Source: CADEED01 sp041395625
GTDB taxonomy: Bacteria > Pseudomonadota > Gammaproteobacteria > Steroidobacterales > Steroidobacteraceae
Assembly (NCBI GenBank): GCA_041395625.1
Contig: JAWLAE010000003.1
Coordinates: forward strand, 1 to 64,000
Reading direction: 5' to 3'
Length of the DNA stretch: 64,000 nucleotides
Shown: piece by piece, positions 56,173-64,000 of the stretch
Layout: every line of letters begins with the position of its first letter
How positions within the stretch are numbered: the stretch's first letter is position 1
Translations under genes and position numbers: made by a program
The notes under the pieces: model-generated
Databases searched by the model: none
What the model saw: only the letters and a program-made list of their open reading frames with translations
Told to the model about the DNA's origin: nothing

Positions 56173-56999
56173 TACCAATCGATACGCGTTCCGTCCCAGT
56201 TCCAGAAGTCGCCGCTGTCGGCGATCTGCAAACCGTCGATGACACTGATCAATCCAGCGATACTGCGCTCGATCGGCACGATATGCGGTCCCTTCATACC
56301 GAGATCGCGCGTGTCCACCTGGCCAGGCGACACCACGGCAACGGTCACGCCCTGGCTGCGCGTGTCGTTCGCCAACGTGACGTACATCAGATTGAGCGCG
56401 GCTTTCGAGCCGCCGTAGAAGTAGTGCCCCGGCATCTTGGGCGCCTGTGGATCAGTGTTGTAACTGAACGCACCAGCACGCGACGTCAGGGCGATGATCT
56501 TCTTCTGCTGCCCGGCCAGCAGATTCGGCAGCAGCGCTTCGGCAACCTGCAGCGGACCCAGGGCATTGACCCGGTAGTAAGCGTCCCACTTGGAGAAGTC
56601 AATCTTGCCGAGCTGCGCATCCGCAGGATCGCCAAAGTAGCCCGCGTTGTTGACCAGCACATCGATAGGTTGGTTGGCGAGGCGCGCTGCCAGCGCAGCT
56701 ACGCTGGCGAGGTCCGCCACGTCGACCTGTTGCACGGCTATGTTCTGATACTGATCGGCGAGCCGATTCAGGTCGAACGACGCCTCCGGATTGCGCGAGG
56801 TCGCGATTACACGCCAGCCCTTGGCGGCATATTGCCGGGCGAACTCGAGCCCCAAGCCGCGATTCGCGCCAGTAACGACTACGGTGGGCGCACCTCTCGT
56901 GCCAGCCGCCGGCTGTTGGGCTGGCAGGGTGCCGGGCAGGAGCAACAGCGCCGCGGCGCAGACCGCAATCCGTAACGGCGAACGACACACGACACCCAT
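56172..56999 (-). CDS. Short-chain dehydrogenase with a signal peptide
   Basis: A 275-residue SDR. Residues 1-28 (RIAVCAAALLLLPGTLPAQQ) form a Sec-type signal. The catalytic domain then has VVVTGANRGLGLEFARQYAA, VLVNNAGYFG and YFYGGSKAALNLM (YxxxK). It is very similar in motif layout to the SDR at 52873 apart from the leader. It overlaps the HrpB start by one base. Presence of NAD(P) in the periplasm is not normally expected, so either the leader is a membrane anchor or the cofactor is bound before export. Confidence 0.85.
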   Translation of the reverse strand: MGVVCRSPLRIAVCAAALLLLPGTLPAQQPAAGTRGAPTVVVTGANRGLGLEFARQYAAKGWRVIATSRNPEASFDLNRLADQYQNIAVQQVDVADLASVAALAARLANQPIDVLVNNAGYFGDPADAQLGKIDFSKWDAYYRVNALGPLQVAEALLPNLLAGQQKKIIALTSRAGAFSYNTDPQAPKMPGHYFYGGSKAALNLMYVTLANDTRSQGVTVAVVSPGQVDTRDLGMKGPHIVPIERSIAGLISVIDGLQIADSGDFWNWDGTRIDW

Positions 57000-57104
57000 A
57001 GCAGCTCCTTAATCCAAGACACGACTGTCGATAATACCGGTCTGCCGGCGGTCTGCTACCATCGCGAGCGCTAAGGACCGACAACAGATCGAAGGGAGCT
57101 CCGT

Positions 57105-57968
57105 ATGCGGTGGCGCGACAGCAGGGCAAGCGAGAACGTCGAAGACTACCGCGGCAAGCGGCCGCCGCGCGGCGGCGGGATGGGCATGAAGTTTGGTCTC
57201 GGGACCATCGTATTGGTCGTGATCGCCTACCTGCTCGGCATCGATCCGCGTGTCGTCATGGGTCTGGCGGAAGTTGGCGGTCAGATCCAGCAACGAGCGC
57301 CGCAGCAATCGGCACCAGCCGGCGCGCCGAGTGACGAAATGGGCCAATTCGTGGCACGGGTGCTGGGCGAGACGGAGGATACCTGGGGCGAGATCTTCCG
57401 CGCAGGCGGTCAACAATACCCTGCGCCGAGACTGGTATTGTTCACTGAGGCAGCCCAATCAGCCTGTGGATTTGCCAGCTCGGCGTCCGGCCCGTTCTAC
57501 TGTCCGGCCGACCAGAAGGTGTACATCGATCTGGCATTCTTTCGACAGCTCGAAACTGAATTCCGGGCAGGCGGCGATTTTGCGATGGCCTACGTGATGG
57601 CGCACGAAGTGGGGCACCACGTGCAGACCGTACTGGGCATTTCCGAACGCGTGCGCGCATCGCAGCAGCGCGCCAGCCAGGAACAAGCCAATCAGTTGCA
57701 GGTACGCATGGAACTGCAGGCAGACTGCTTCGCCGGCGTCTGGGCAAATCACGCCAATGCGAAACGCCAGATACTCGAGCCTGGCGATGTGGAAGAGGCC
57801 ATGCGTGCGGCCGCGGCGGTCGGCGATGATGTCATCCAGAAGCGCACGCAAGGGTATGTCGTGCCCGAGAGCTGGACGCACGGTTCAGCGCAGCAGCGCC
57901 AGCAGTGGTTCGTGCGCGGTTTCGAATCCGGCTCATTGCAGGCTTGCGATACTTTCGGCGCAGGCTGA
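57105..57968 (+). CDS. ypfJ: YpfJ-type neutral zinc metallopeptidase (PF04228)
   Basis: A 287-residue protein of the KPN_02809/YpfJ family. The start MRWRDSRASENVEDYRGKRP is the conserved cytosolic N-terminus, followed by a membrane helix near residues 31-46 (TIVLVVIAYLLGID). The zinc site is MAHEVGHHVQTVLG (H167, E168, H171), and a later MELQADCFAGVWANHA supplies the third ligand region. Substrate not known. The ATG at 57105 has AGGGAGCT at 57093-57100 as ribosome site. Confidence 0.92.
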   Translation: MRWRDSRASENVEDYRGKRPPRGGGMGMKFGLGTIVLVVIAYLLGIDPRVVMGLAEVGGQIQQRAPQQSAPAGAPSDEMGQFVARVLGETEDTWGEIFRAGGQQYPAPRLVLFTEAAQSACGFASSASGPFYCPADQKVYIDLAFFRQLETEFRAGGDFAMAYVMAHEVGHHVQTVLGISERVRASQQRASQEQANQLQVRMELQADCFAGVWANHANAKRQILEPGDVEEAMRAAAAVGDDVIQKRTQGYVVPESWTHGSAQQRQQWFVRGFESGSLQACDTFGAG

Positions 57969-57983
57969 GCCCGCGCAGCGCTC

Positions 57984-58565
57984 ATGGCTGATGCCATCGA
58001 CGATGAAACCGAACGTTCGCTGGGAGAACGCATCCGACAACTGGAGGATCGCGAGCAGATCCGCGAGTTAGTAGCTACCTATTGCCTGGTCGTCGACAGC
58101 CGGGACACGGACAGCCTCGCGGAGTGCTTCTGTGAGGACGGCTCGATGGCATCGCGCGATGGAGCCATGAACGCGGTAGGCCGCGATGCCGTGATGGCGC
58201 AGTTTCATCAGCGCTTCGCGGTGCTTGGGCCCAGCTTCCATTACACGCACGACCATGCAATCTGGTTCGATGGCGAGAACTCGAATCGAGCTTTCGGTTT
58301 GGCCAACTCACACGCCGAGGTCGTGCGCAGCGGCAAGCCGATGATCGCCGCGATCCGCTACGAAGATGAGTATCGGCGCGAAGGTGGTCGCTGGCGGTTC
58401 TATTTGCGGCTGCTATCCTTCTTTTACTACCTGTCACCGGTCGACTATCCTGCGGCGCTGCCGACGCCACTGCGCAATCGAGCTTACAATGCGCCGATCC
58501 GGGCGGACTTTCCGGAGGCCAGCCCGACTTACTCGGCTTACTATCAGAAATACATTCGACGTTGA
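57984..58565 (+). CDS. SnoaL/NTF2-like domain protein
   Basis: A 193-residue protein with the NTF2-like opening IRQLEDREQIRELVATYCLV, then FCEDGSMASRDG and the FHYTHDHAIWFDGENSNRAF sheet segment. Such folds serve as isomerases, dehydratases or hydrolases; the subgroup here resembles the SnoaL_4 type of bile-acid or steroid pathways, but no active-site assignment is possible by eye. It follows the zinc peptidase by 15 bases. Function uncertain. Confidence 0.75.
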   Translation: MADAIDDETERSLGERIRQLEDREQIRELVATYCLVVDSRDTDSLAECFCEDGSMASRDGAMNAVGRDAVMAQFHQRFAVLGPSFHYTHDHAIWFDGENSNRAFGLANSHAEVVRSGKPMIAAIRYEDEYRREGGRWRFYLRLLSFFYYLSPVDYPAALPTPLRNRAYNAPIRADFPEASPTYSAYYQKYIRR

Positions 58566-58590
58566 GTCTCAGGGAGAATCTGACGACGCA

Positions 58591-58962
58591 TCAGGACGCG
58601 GCAGTCCGCCGCGGCTTCGGCGTGCGGCCCGCGGACGGCGCACAGAAGATGTCGTGCAGTGTGGCTATCACTTGTGCAGCAGGCCCTGGCGCCAGCGAGT
58701 AATAGACGACCTGCGCATCGCGACGCGTCGACACGATCCCGCTGTCGCGCAGCACCGCGAGGTGTTGTGACAGCGCCGACTGACTGAGCGGCACCCGGTC
58801 GTTCAAGGTACCAACGGACGCCTCGCCGTCCGCCAGATTGCACAGCACCATCAGGCGTTGTTCGTTGGCGAGTGCGCGCAGTAGTCCGGCCGCCGCCTCG
58901 GCGTGCGGCAGCATGGCGTTGGCCGTTCCGGCAGCACGCCCTCTTCTCTCCGTGGTATTCAT
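58591..58962 (-). CDS. ArsR-family repressor of the BigR/SqrR (persulfide-sensing) type
   Basis: A 123-residue winged-helix protein. The helix-turn-helix is PLSQSALSQHLAVLRDSGIV with the wing STRRDAQVVYY. It has exactly two cysteines in the regions that matter, C41 (LMVLCNLADGE) and C107 (HDIFCAPS), the same positions as the two reactive cysteines of SqrR that form a tetrasulfide bridge with sulfane sulfur; BigR and YgaV share them. It diverges from the DUF2892-RND-SQR operon, across an inverted repeat. Its predicted transcript starts only about two bases before the ATG, so it may be translated leaderless; a second ATG is at 58914. Confidence 0.88.
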   Translation of the reverse strand: MNTTERRGRAAGTANAMLPHAEAAAGLLRALANEQRLMVLCNLADGEASVGTLNDRVPLSQSALSQHLAVLRDSGIVSTRRDAQVVYYSLAPGPAAQVIATLHDIFCAPSAGRTPKPRRTAAS

Positions 58963-58970
58963 ACGGGCTA

Positions 58971-59000
58971 AGTATAAATGACCTCTTTCTAATTTAGCAA
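58971..59000 (-). promoter_or_regulatory. Probable promoter of the ArsR-type repressor
   Basis: On the minus strand, TTGCTA (59000-58995) is followed after 18 bases by TATACT (58976-58971), nine bases before the ATG at 58962. The -35 box falls inside the inverted repeat at 58994-59007, so the repressor could control its own synthesis. Confidence 0.5.
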
Positions 59001-59007
59001 ATACTAA
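58994..59007. promoter_or_regulatory. Inverted repeat, probable ArsR/BigR-like operator
   Basis: TTAG-CAAATA-CTAA in an AT-rich island (58974-59013) within GC-rich DNA. The right half abuts the TATAAT box of the operon, and the left half overlaps the -35 of arsR. BigR/SqrR-type repressors bind AT-rich imperfect inverted repeats of this kind. Confidence 0.6.
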
Positions 59008-59013
59008 TATAAT
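59008..59013 (+). promoter_or_regulatory. Consensus -10 box of the DUF2892-RND-SQR operon
   Basis: A perfect TATAAT, directly following the CTAA half-site, 33 bases before the DUF2892 ATG. The -35 region (around TTTCTA) is poor, typical of a promoter under repressor or activator control. Confidence 0.6.
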
Positions 59014-59045
59014 GCGGTCACGGACTTGGAACTGGAGGCGGTGAC

Positions 59046-59249
59046 ATGAATATCGATCGGATGGTGATGGCGTTCGCCGGTACGGTGGTACTGGTGAGCC
59101 TGGCGCTCGGTTACGCGGTAAGCCCCTACTGGCTACTGCTCGCGGCCTTCGTGGGCCTCAATCTGCTGCAAGCGGCTTTCACGGGCTTCTGTCCGCTCGC
59201 GATGATCCTGCGCAAGCTCGGTGTGACGCCGGGCACCGCGTTTCGTTGA
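59046..59249 (+). CDS. DUF2892 small membrane protein
   Basis: A 67-residue protein starting MNIDRMVMAFAGTVVLVSLA, with two membrane segments and the family ending FTGFCPLAMILRKLGV. DUF2892 (YgaP membrane-part-like) proteins are commonly found with rhodanese, SQR or BigR-type regulators. A good ribosome site (GGAGG, 59034-59038) precedes the ATG. It is the first gene of the divergent operon, which agrees with a role in sulfur metabolism, though its action is not known. Confidence 0.9.
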   Translation: MNIDRMVMAFAGTVVLVSLALGYAVSPYWLLLAAFVGLNLLQAAFTGFCPLAMILRKLGVTPGTAFR

Positions 59250-59265
59250 ACCGCGGCGCAGCGGC

Positions 59266-60366
59266 GTGACCACCTATACGAACTGCCGGGCGACCGCAGG
59301 CATTGCCGCAATTGCGGTCGTCCTTTCGCTGGCTGCGTGCGGCAATGGCCAACCGCCAACGACCAGCGCCGAGCCAGCCGAGCCAGCCTATCCCACCGAG
59401 GTTGTCACGCTTGCAACGGTGCCGGTCGAGCGACTGCTCGACGGGCGGATCGAAGCTGTCAACCAAGGGACGGTCTCCGCCCAGACTGCCGGTCGCATCG
59501 TCGACATCAACTACGACGTGAACGATTTCGTGCCGGCAGGCGCAGTAATTGTACGACTGCGTGCCACCGAACAGCGCGCCAATCTGCAGCAGGCGCGTGC
59601 CAGCTTGAGTGAGGCGGCCGCGCGTGAAAGCGAGGCGCAGACACGCTTCAAACGCATCAGCGAGATGTACGAACGCAAGGTCGTGCCCAAAGCCAGTCTC
59701 GATGAAGCGGCGGCCAATCGAGACGCGGCAGTCGCGCGTCTGGCAGCTGCGCGTGCCAGCGTTGCCAGCGCCACCGAGGGCGTCGCCTACACGGAGGTCC
59801 GCGCGCCATACGCAGGCGTCGTGACCAAGCGCTTCGTGGAGGTGGGCGAAAGTGTTGCAGCAGGTACGCCGCTCGTTAGTGGTCTGTCGTTGCAGTTCCT
59901 GCGCGTCACGGTCGACATCCCGCAAGGCACAATCGAGCAGGTGCGCGAAACACGCCAGGCGGCGGTCTATCTCAACGGGCGACGCATAGTAGCCACCGAT
60001 CTCACGATCTTCCCGGAAGCAGCCGCCGGCTCGGCTACTTTTCGTGCGCGGCTAGATCTGCCCGAGAACGCCGCCGATCTCTATCCCGGGATGTTCGTCA
60101 AAGTGGGGCTGGTCACTGGTGAGGCAGCGAGAATACTGATCCCGGCCAGCGCACTCGTCGAGCGCAGCGAAGTCACCGGCGTATACGTCTTCGATCCTCA
60201 AAATGGTGGCCGTACGAGCCTGCGCCAAGTGCGTATTGGCAGGGCTTACGGCGATCGACGCGAGGTGCTGGCGGGGCTGACACCCGGCGAGCAAGTTGCG
60301 ATCGATCCGCTCGTTGCCATGCGCCAACTGCTGCAGCAGCGCCACAGCACGTCCGGTGAACGCTGA
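59266..60366 (+). CDS. RND efflux periplasmic adaptor lipoprotein
   Basis: A 366-residue membrane fusion protein. The GTG start at 59266 leads to a lipoprotein signal (LSLAAC, Cys25). The lipoyl halves are GTVSAQTAGRIVDINYDVND and VRAPYAGVVTKRFVEVGESV, flanking a coiled-coil hairpin from about 105 to 165 with RFKRISEMYERKV; the beta-barrel and membrane-proximal domains follow. Its stop overlaps the pump gene start (TGATG). No outer membrane TolC-type gene is next to it. Confidence 0.9.
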   Translation: MTTYTNCRATAGIAAIAVVLSLAACGNGQPPTTSAEPAEPAYPTEVVTLATVPVERLLDGRIEAVNQGTVSAQTAGRIVDINYDVNDFVPAGAVIVRLRATEQRANLQQARASLSEAAARESEAQTRFKRISEMYERKVVPKASLDEAAANRDAAVARLAAARASVASATEGVAYTEVRAPYAGVVTKRFVEVGESVAAGTPLVSGLSLQFLRVTVDIPQGTIEQVRETRQAAVYLNGRRIVATDLTIFPEAAAGSATFRARLDLPENAADLYPGMFVKVGLVTGEAARILIPASALVERSEVTGVYVFDPQNGGRTSLRQVRIGRAYGDRREVLAGLTPGEQVAIDPLVAMRQLLQQRHSTSGER

Positions 60367-63300
60367 TGGCCCCGCCCAAGCCGCTGGGGTTGTCAGGACG
60401 CCTGGCGCAGTTCTTTCTCAGCAATACGATGACGCCGCTGCTGGCAGTCGCCGCGCTGCTGCTCGGCCTGTTTGCAGTACTCGTCACGCCACGCGAGGAA
60501 GAGCCGCAGATCAATGTCACGTTCGCCAACGTATTCATTCCGTTTCCCGGGGCGTCGTCCGAGCAGGTAGAGAACCTGGTCGCCTCGCCGATGGAACAGG
60601 TGCTGGGCGAGATCGAGGGCGTCAAGCACATCTATTCGGTATCCAAGCCCGGCATGGCAGTGCTGACCGTGCAGTTCGAGGTCGGTGAGCTGCGCACCGA
60701 GGCGATTGTCAGACTCTACAATGCTATCTACTCGAATCAGGATTGGCGACCAACTGGTCTCGGGGTATTGCAACCGCTGGTGAAGCCCGGTGGAATCGAT
60801 GACGTCCCGATCCTCTCACTCACGCTCTGGACCCGCGATCAGACCCGCGGCGCGGCCGACCTTGGCAAGGTGGCGCGCTCAATCGAGACTGAGATCAAGC
60901 GAGTTCCCGGCACCCGCGACGTCGAAACGATCGGCAGCCCAGCCAATATCGTACACGTGCAACTCGATGCCGTACGACTGGCGGGCCATGGCCTGACGGT
61001 CACCGAGATCGCAGGCGCCCTGCAGCAATCCAATCTCGTTCGACACGCCGGCCAGTTGGTAGGCGAAGGCCGCGTGACCCCGGTTCAGGCAGGAGCATTT
61101 CTCGCTGATAGCGACGCGGTCGCTGATCTGGTCGTCGGCGTCGCAGCCGGCAAACCTATCTTTCTGGCAGACGTTGCGTCCATCAGCGCCACGCCCGACC
61201 AGCCTGAGTCGTACGTCTGGTTCGGCACCGGGCCCGGCGCAGAACAATTGGGCATCGCAGCCATGCCGTATTCGCCGGCCGTCACGCTGGCTGTGTCGAA
61301 GAAGCCGGGCGAGAACGCCAGTGACGTTGCAACGCAAGTCTTGCGGCGGATGGAATTGCTGCGCGGCAGCTACATCCCGGATGGTGTGGAACTCGCCGTC
61401 ACTCGCAACTACGGCGAGACAGCTAACGACAAGGCGAAGAAGCTGATCCAGAAACTCCTGTTTGCCACCGCATCGGTCGTACTGCTGGTCGTTCTGACGA
61501 TGGGACGCCGAGAGGCCATGGTCGTTGGTACAGCGGTGGTCATCACGCTGGCTGCGACGCTGTTCGCGTCCTGGGCCTGGGGCTTCACTATCAACCGCGT
61601 ATCGCTGTTTGCGCTGATTTTCTCGATCGGCATCCTGGTTGACGACGCGATCGTGATAGTGGAGAACATTCATCGCCATATTCATTCGCGAGGCGGCGGT
61701 ACGCTCGCCGAGATCATTCCGCGTGCCGTCGATGAAGTGGGTGGCCCCACGATACTGGCCACTTTCACCGTAATCGCCGCCCTGCTGCCGATGGCCTTCG
61801 TCAGCGGCCTCATGGGGCCTTACATGAGCCCGATCCCGATCAATTCGAGCATGGGCATGCTGATTTCGCTCGCCATCGCGCTGGTCTTCACGCCCTGGAT
61901 GTGTCGCAAACTGTTGGCTGGCGTACATGACACGGATGCGGGTCACGCTGCGGAATCAGCGGCAGGATTGCGCATGACCCAGCTGTTCGAACGCGCGGTA
62001 CGCCCGTTCCTCGCTGGGCCCGGCGGCCGCGCGCGTCGCCACAAGCTTTACTGGGCGATCCTCGCGGCGATCGCGCTCGCCATTGGCCTCGCAGTCGTGC
62101 AGCTGGTGGTGATGAAGATGCTGCCGTTCGACAACAAGTCCGAATTCCAGGTGATCGTCAACATGCCGGAGGGCACGCCGGTCGAAACGACCAGCCAGGT
62201 ACTCGGCGAGCTGGCACGCGTGATCGAGGATGTGCCTGAAGTCACGGACTACCAGGTCTACGCGGGGACGGCGGCACCGATCAATTTCAACGGACTGGTG
62301 CGCCAGTACTACTTACGGCAGGCGCCGGAGTTTGGCGACATTCAGGTGAACCTGCTCGACAAGCACGAGCGTGATCGACAGAGTCACGAGATCGCGCTCA
62401 GTGTCCGCCCGGCACTAGCGGCAATCGGTAAACGCCATGGAGCTTCGGTGCAGGTTGTCGAGGTGCCGCCGGGGCCACCGGTGCAGGCCCCGATCGTCGC
62501 GGAAGTATATGGCTCGCGCTACGCAGAACAGCAGCAGCTCGCGGGCGAGCTTCGGCAGTTGTTCGACAGCACCGACGACATCGTCGACGTCGACGACAGC
62601 CTCGAAACACCCAGTCCCCGGCTAATACTGCGTCTCGATCAGCAGAAGGCGGCCCTGCTGGGCGTCTCGCAAGCCCAGGTTGGCCAGCTGATCACCACCG
62701 CACTCGCCGGCACGGATGTCACCTATGTACATACCGGACGCGAGCGTCAACCGATAGCGGTGCGAATGGAGCTGCCGGTCGAGAGCAAAGCGCAAATCGA
62801 CGACTTGTTACAGCTCGAGCTGCGCGCGATGGATGGCACGACAGTGCCGGTGGGCGAGGTGGTCAGCGTGCAGACCGCGAGCTGGGACGCCGCGATCTAT
62901 CACAAGGACCTGTTGCCGGTAGTCTACGTCACCGGTGACATGGCTGGGCCACTCGACAGTCCACTGTACGGGATGTTCGACATCGTCGGCAAACTGGGCG
63001 AGCTGCCCGTCACGCAACACTTCATCGCGCCGCCTGAGGATCCCAACGAGCTCGCGGTGAAGTGGGATGGCGAGTGGCAGATCACTTACGAGACATTCCG
63101 CGACATGGGCCTGGCCTATGCGGTTGGTCTGGTTCTGATCTATCTACTGGTCGTCGCGCAGTTCGGCTCCTATGCCCTGCCGCTCATCATCATGGCGCCG
63201 ATTCCGCTCACCATCATCGGCGTGATGCCGGGCCACGCCTTGTTAGGTGCGCAATTCACCGCCACGTCCATGATCGGCATGATTGCGCTCGCTGGCATCA

Positions 63301-63593
63301 TTGTCCGCAATTCCATCCTGCTGGTTGACTTCATCAATATCGAAATAGCCGGCGGTAGCACACTCGAGGATGCAGTAGTTCGTGCCGGTGCGATCCGCGC
63401 CAAACCCATTACGCTCACTGCACTCGCCGCCATGATTGGCGCGTTCTTCATCCTTGACGACCCGATCTTCAACGGTCTCGCTGTCGCGCTGATCTTCGGC
63501 ATCTTCGTATCGACTTTACTGACGTTGATCGTCATACCAGTACTCTACTACGCCTATCTCAGACGACGGCCACCGCCCGCGGTCGCCCCATAA
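60366..63593 (+). CDS. RND-family efflux permease
   Basis: A 1075-residue pump of typical length. N-terminal helix near residues 18-40, periplasmic loops, and in TM4 the proton-relay pair D426-D427 (SIGILVDDAIVIVENIHRHI). The second half repeats the plan and has GIIVRNSILLVDFINIEIAG and PLIIMAPIPLTIIGVMPGHA. TM and porter motifs place it among AcrB/CusA-like pumps. The charge motifs do not look like the Met-rich Cus metal pathway, so substrates are open. Its place between DUF2892/adaptor and SQR is unusual. Confidence 0.92.
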   Translation: MAPPKPLGLSGRLAQFFLSNTMTPLLAVAALLLGLFAVLVTPREEEPQINVTFANVFIPFPGASSEQVENLVASPMEQVLGEIEGVKHIYSVSKPGMAVLTVQFEVGELRTEAIVRLYNAIYSNQDWRPTGLGVLQPLVKPGGIDDVPILSLTLWTRDQTRGAADLGKVARSIETEIKRVPGTRDVETIGSPANIVHVQLDAVRLAGHGLTVTEIAGALQQSNLVRHAGQLVGEGRVTPVQAGAFLADSDAVADLVVGVAAGKPIFLADVASISATPDQPESYVWFGTGPGAEQLGIAAMPYSPAVTLAVSKKPGENASDVATQVLRRMELLRGSYIPDGVELAVTRNYGETANDKAKKLIQKLLFATASVVLLVVLTMGRREAMVVGTAVVITLAATLFASWAWGFTINRVSLFALIFSIGILVDDAIVIVENIHRHIHSRGGGTLAEIIPRAVDEVGGPTILATFTVIAALLPMAFVSGLMGPYMSPIPINSSMGMLISLAIALVFTPWMCRKLLAGVHDTDAGHAAESAAGLRMTQLFERAVRPFLAGPGGRARRHKLYWAILAAIALAIGLAVVQLVVMKMLPFDNKSEFQVIVNMPEGTPVETTSQVLGELARVIEDVPEVTDYQVYAGTAAPINFNGLVRQYYLRQAPEFGDIQVNLLDKHERDRQSHEIALSVRPALAAIGKRHGASVQVVEVPPGPPVQAPIVAEVYGSRYAEQQQLAGELRQLFDSTDDIVDVDDSLETPSPRLILRLDQQKAALLGVSQAQVGQLITTALAGTDVTYVHTGRERQPIAVRMELPVESKAQIDDLLQLELRAMDGTTVPVGEVVSVQTASWDAAIYHKDLLPVVYVTGDMAGPLDSPLYGMFDIVGKLGELPVTQHFIAPPEDPNELAVKWDGEWQITYETFRDMGLAYAVGLVLIYLLVVAQFGSYALPLIIMAPIPLTIIGVMPGHALLGAQFTATSMIGMIALAGIIVRNSILLVDFINIEIAGGSTLEDAVVRAGAIRAKPITLTALAAMIGAFFILDDPIFNGLAVALIFGIFVSTLLTLIVIPVLYYAYLRRRPPPAVAP

Positions 63594-63606
63594 CAGGAGA
63601 ACACCT

Positions 63607-64000
63607 ATGGCTCACATAGCAATCGTCGGCGCCGGCATCGGTGGCGTTCCCGCAGCGTACGAGCTGCGCAAGATGCTCGGCAAGGAACATCGCATAACAC
63701 TGATCGGTGCGACACCTTACTTCGAGTTCACACCCTCCAATCCGTGGGTCGCCGTCGGCTGGCGCAAGTTGGCGGAAACCCGAGTGGAGCTGCGTGAGCA
63801 TATTGGCGCGAAAGGCATCGAATGGCGCGCCGAAAAGGTGGCATCGATCGACGCGCCGGGCAATACGCTCACGATGGCGGGCGGCGAGCAGCTTGCCTAC
63901 GACTACCTGGTAATCACCACTGGACCTCGTCTCGCATTCGAGGAGGTGCCGGGGCTCGGCCCCGAGGGTGGCCATACCCACTCGATCTGCACGCATGCGC
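63607..64000 (+). CDS. Sulfide:quinone oxidoreductase-like flavoprotein, 3' end outside the window
   Basis: The visible 131 residues begin MAHIAIVGAGIGGVPAAYEL, the FAD Rossmann fold, and continue with ITLIGATPYFEFTPSNPWVA and LAYDYLVITTGPRLAFEEVP, which match sulfide:quinone oxidoreductases. The catalytic cysteines lie beyond the right edge. SQR oxidises H2S to polysulfide or persulfide and passes electrons to quinone. It follows the RND permease by 13 bases with an AGGAGA ribosome site (63595-63600), so it is co-transcribed with the pump. Confidence 0.85.
   Translation, partial: MAHIAIVGAGIGGVPAAYELRKMLGKEHRITLIGATPYFEFTPSNPWVAVGWRKLAETRVELREHIGAKGIEWRAEKVASIDAPGNTLTMAGGEQLAYDYLVITTGPRLAFEEVPGLGPEGGHTHSICTHA

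Noticed and set aside
59266..63593. The RND pump as a Cus-type copper/silver exporter
   Set aside because: The regulator is of the persulfide-sensing ArsR type, and no Met-rich metal relay or CusF-like gene is visible.

Overview
The window is a densely coded, roughly 63% GC stretch of a bacterial chromosome with about 50 protein genes, one tRNA and no stretch over 300 bases without a gene. The order tsaD / rpsU - yqeY - dnaG - rpoD, the folB-folK pair, MidA, HrpB and many Tat/Sec-exported and lipoprotein genes point to a gammaproteobacterium. A member of the Steroidobacterales/Nevskiales side of the class would fit, but that is inference from gene content only. No insertion sequence, phage gene or CRISPR array is visible.

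Layout. 1-4.7 kb: uppP (cut by the left edge), a MidA-type methyltransferase, a pteridine reductase and tsaD-folB-folK (folate and tRNA t6A). 4.7-10 kb: the macromolecular-synthesis operon rpsU-yqeY-(small membrane protein)-dnaG-rpoD; RpoD carries a long histone-H1-like Lys/Ala tail. 10-17.3 kb: a nine-gene Mrp-type cation/proton antiporter operon with three NuoL/M/N-like subunits. 17.4-23.8 kb: leucine/isovalerate catabolism (liuB-C-D on the minus strand, liuA plus a GntR/FadR-type regulator on the plus strand) around one shared promoter region holding a perfect FadR-class operator. 23.9-27.8 kb: DUF1838, a DUF938 methyltransferase, an exported SDR and an aminotransferase.

27.9-34.9 kb is the most striking locus. 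It is an extracellular-electron-transfer operon with an OmcA/MtrC-like decaheme lipoprotein, an MtrA/DmsE-like decaheme cytochrome, an MtrB-like barrel, a ferric-reductase-like FAD/NAD(P)H flavocytochrome b and a small monoheme cytochrome c. No CymA-like quinol oxidase is present, so the locus suggests a route that takes electrons from cytosolic NAD(P)H across both membranes.

35-58.6 kb is mixed metabolism and maintenance: M3 peptidase, an exported D-2-hydroxyacid dehydrogenase, M19 dipeptidase, a Na+:alanine symporter, a subtilase ending in eight GYLW hexapeptide repeats, a tRNA with CAU anticodon (probably Ile2), an SPFH protein, a thioredoxin-domain lipoprotein, GST, PhoX, HrpB between two related SDRs, and a zinc peptidase.

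58.6-64 kb: a persulfide-sensor-like ArsR repressor (Cys41/Cys107) diverges from DUF2892, an RND adaptor, an RND pump and a sulfide:quinone oxidoreductase cut by the right edge. The shared 83-bp intergenic region holds an inverted repeat overlapping both promoters. This looks like a sulfide-responsive operon that includes an RND efflux pump.
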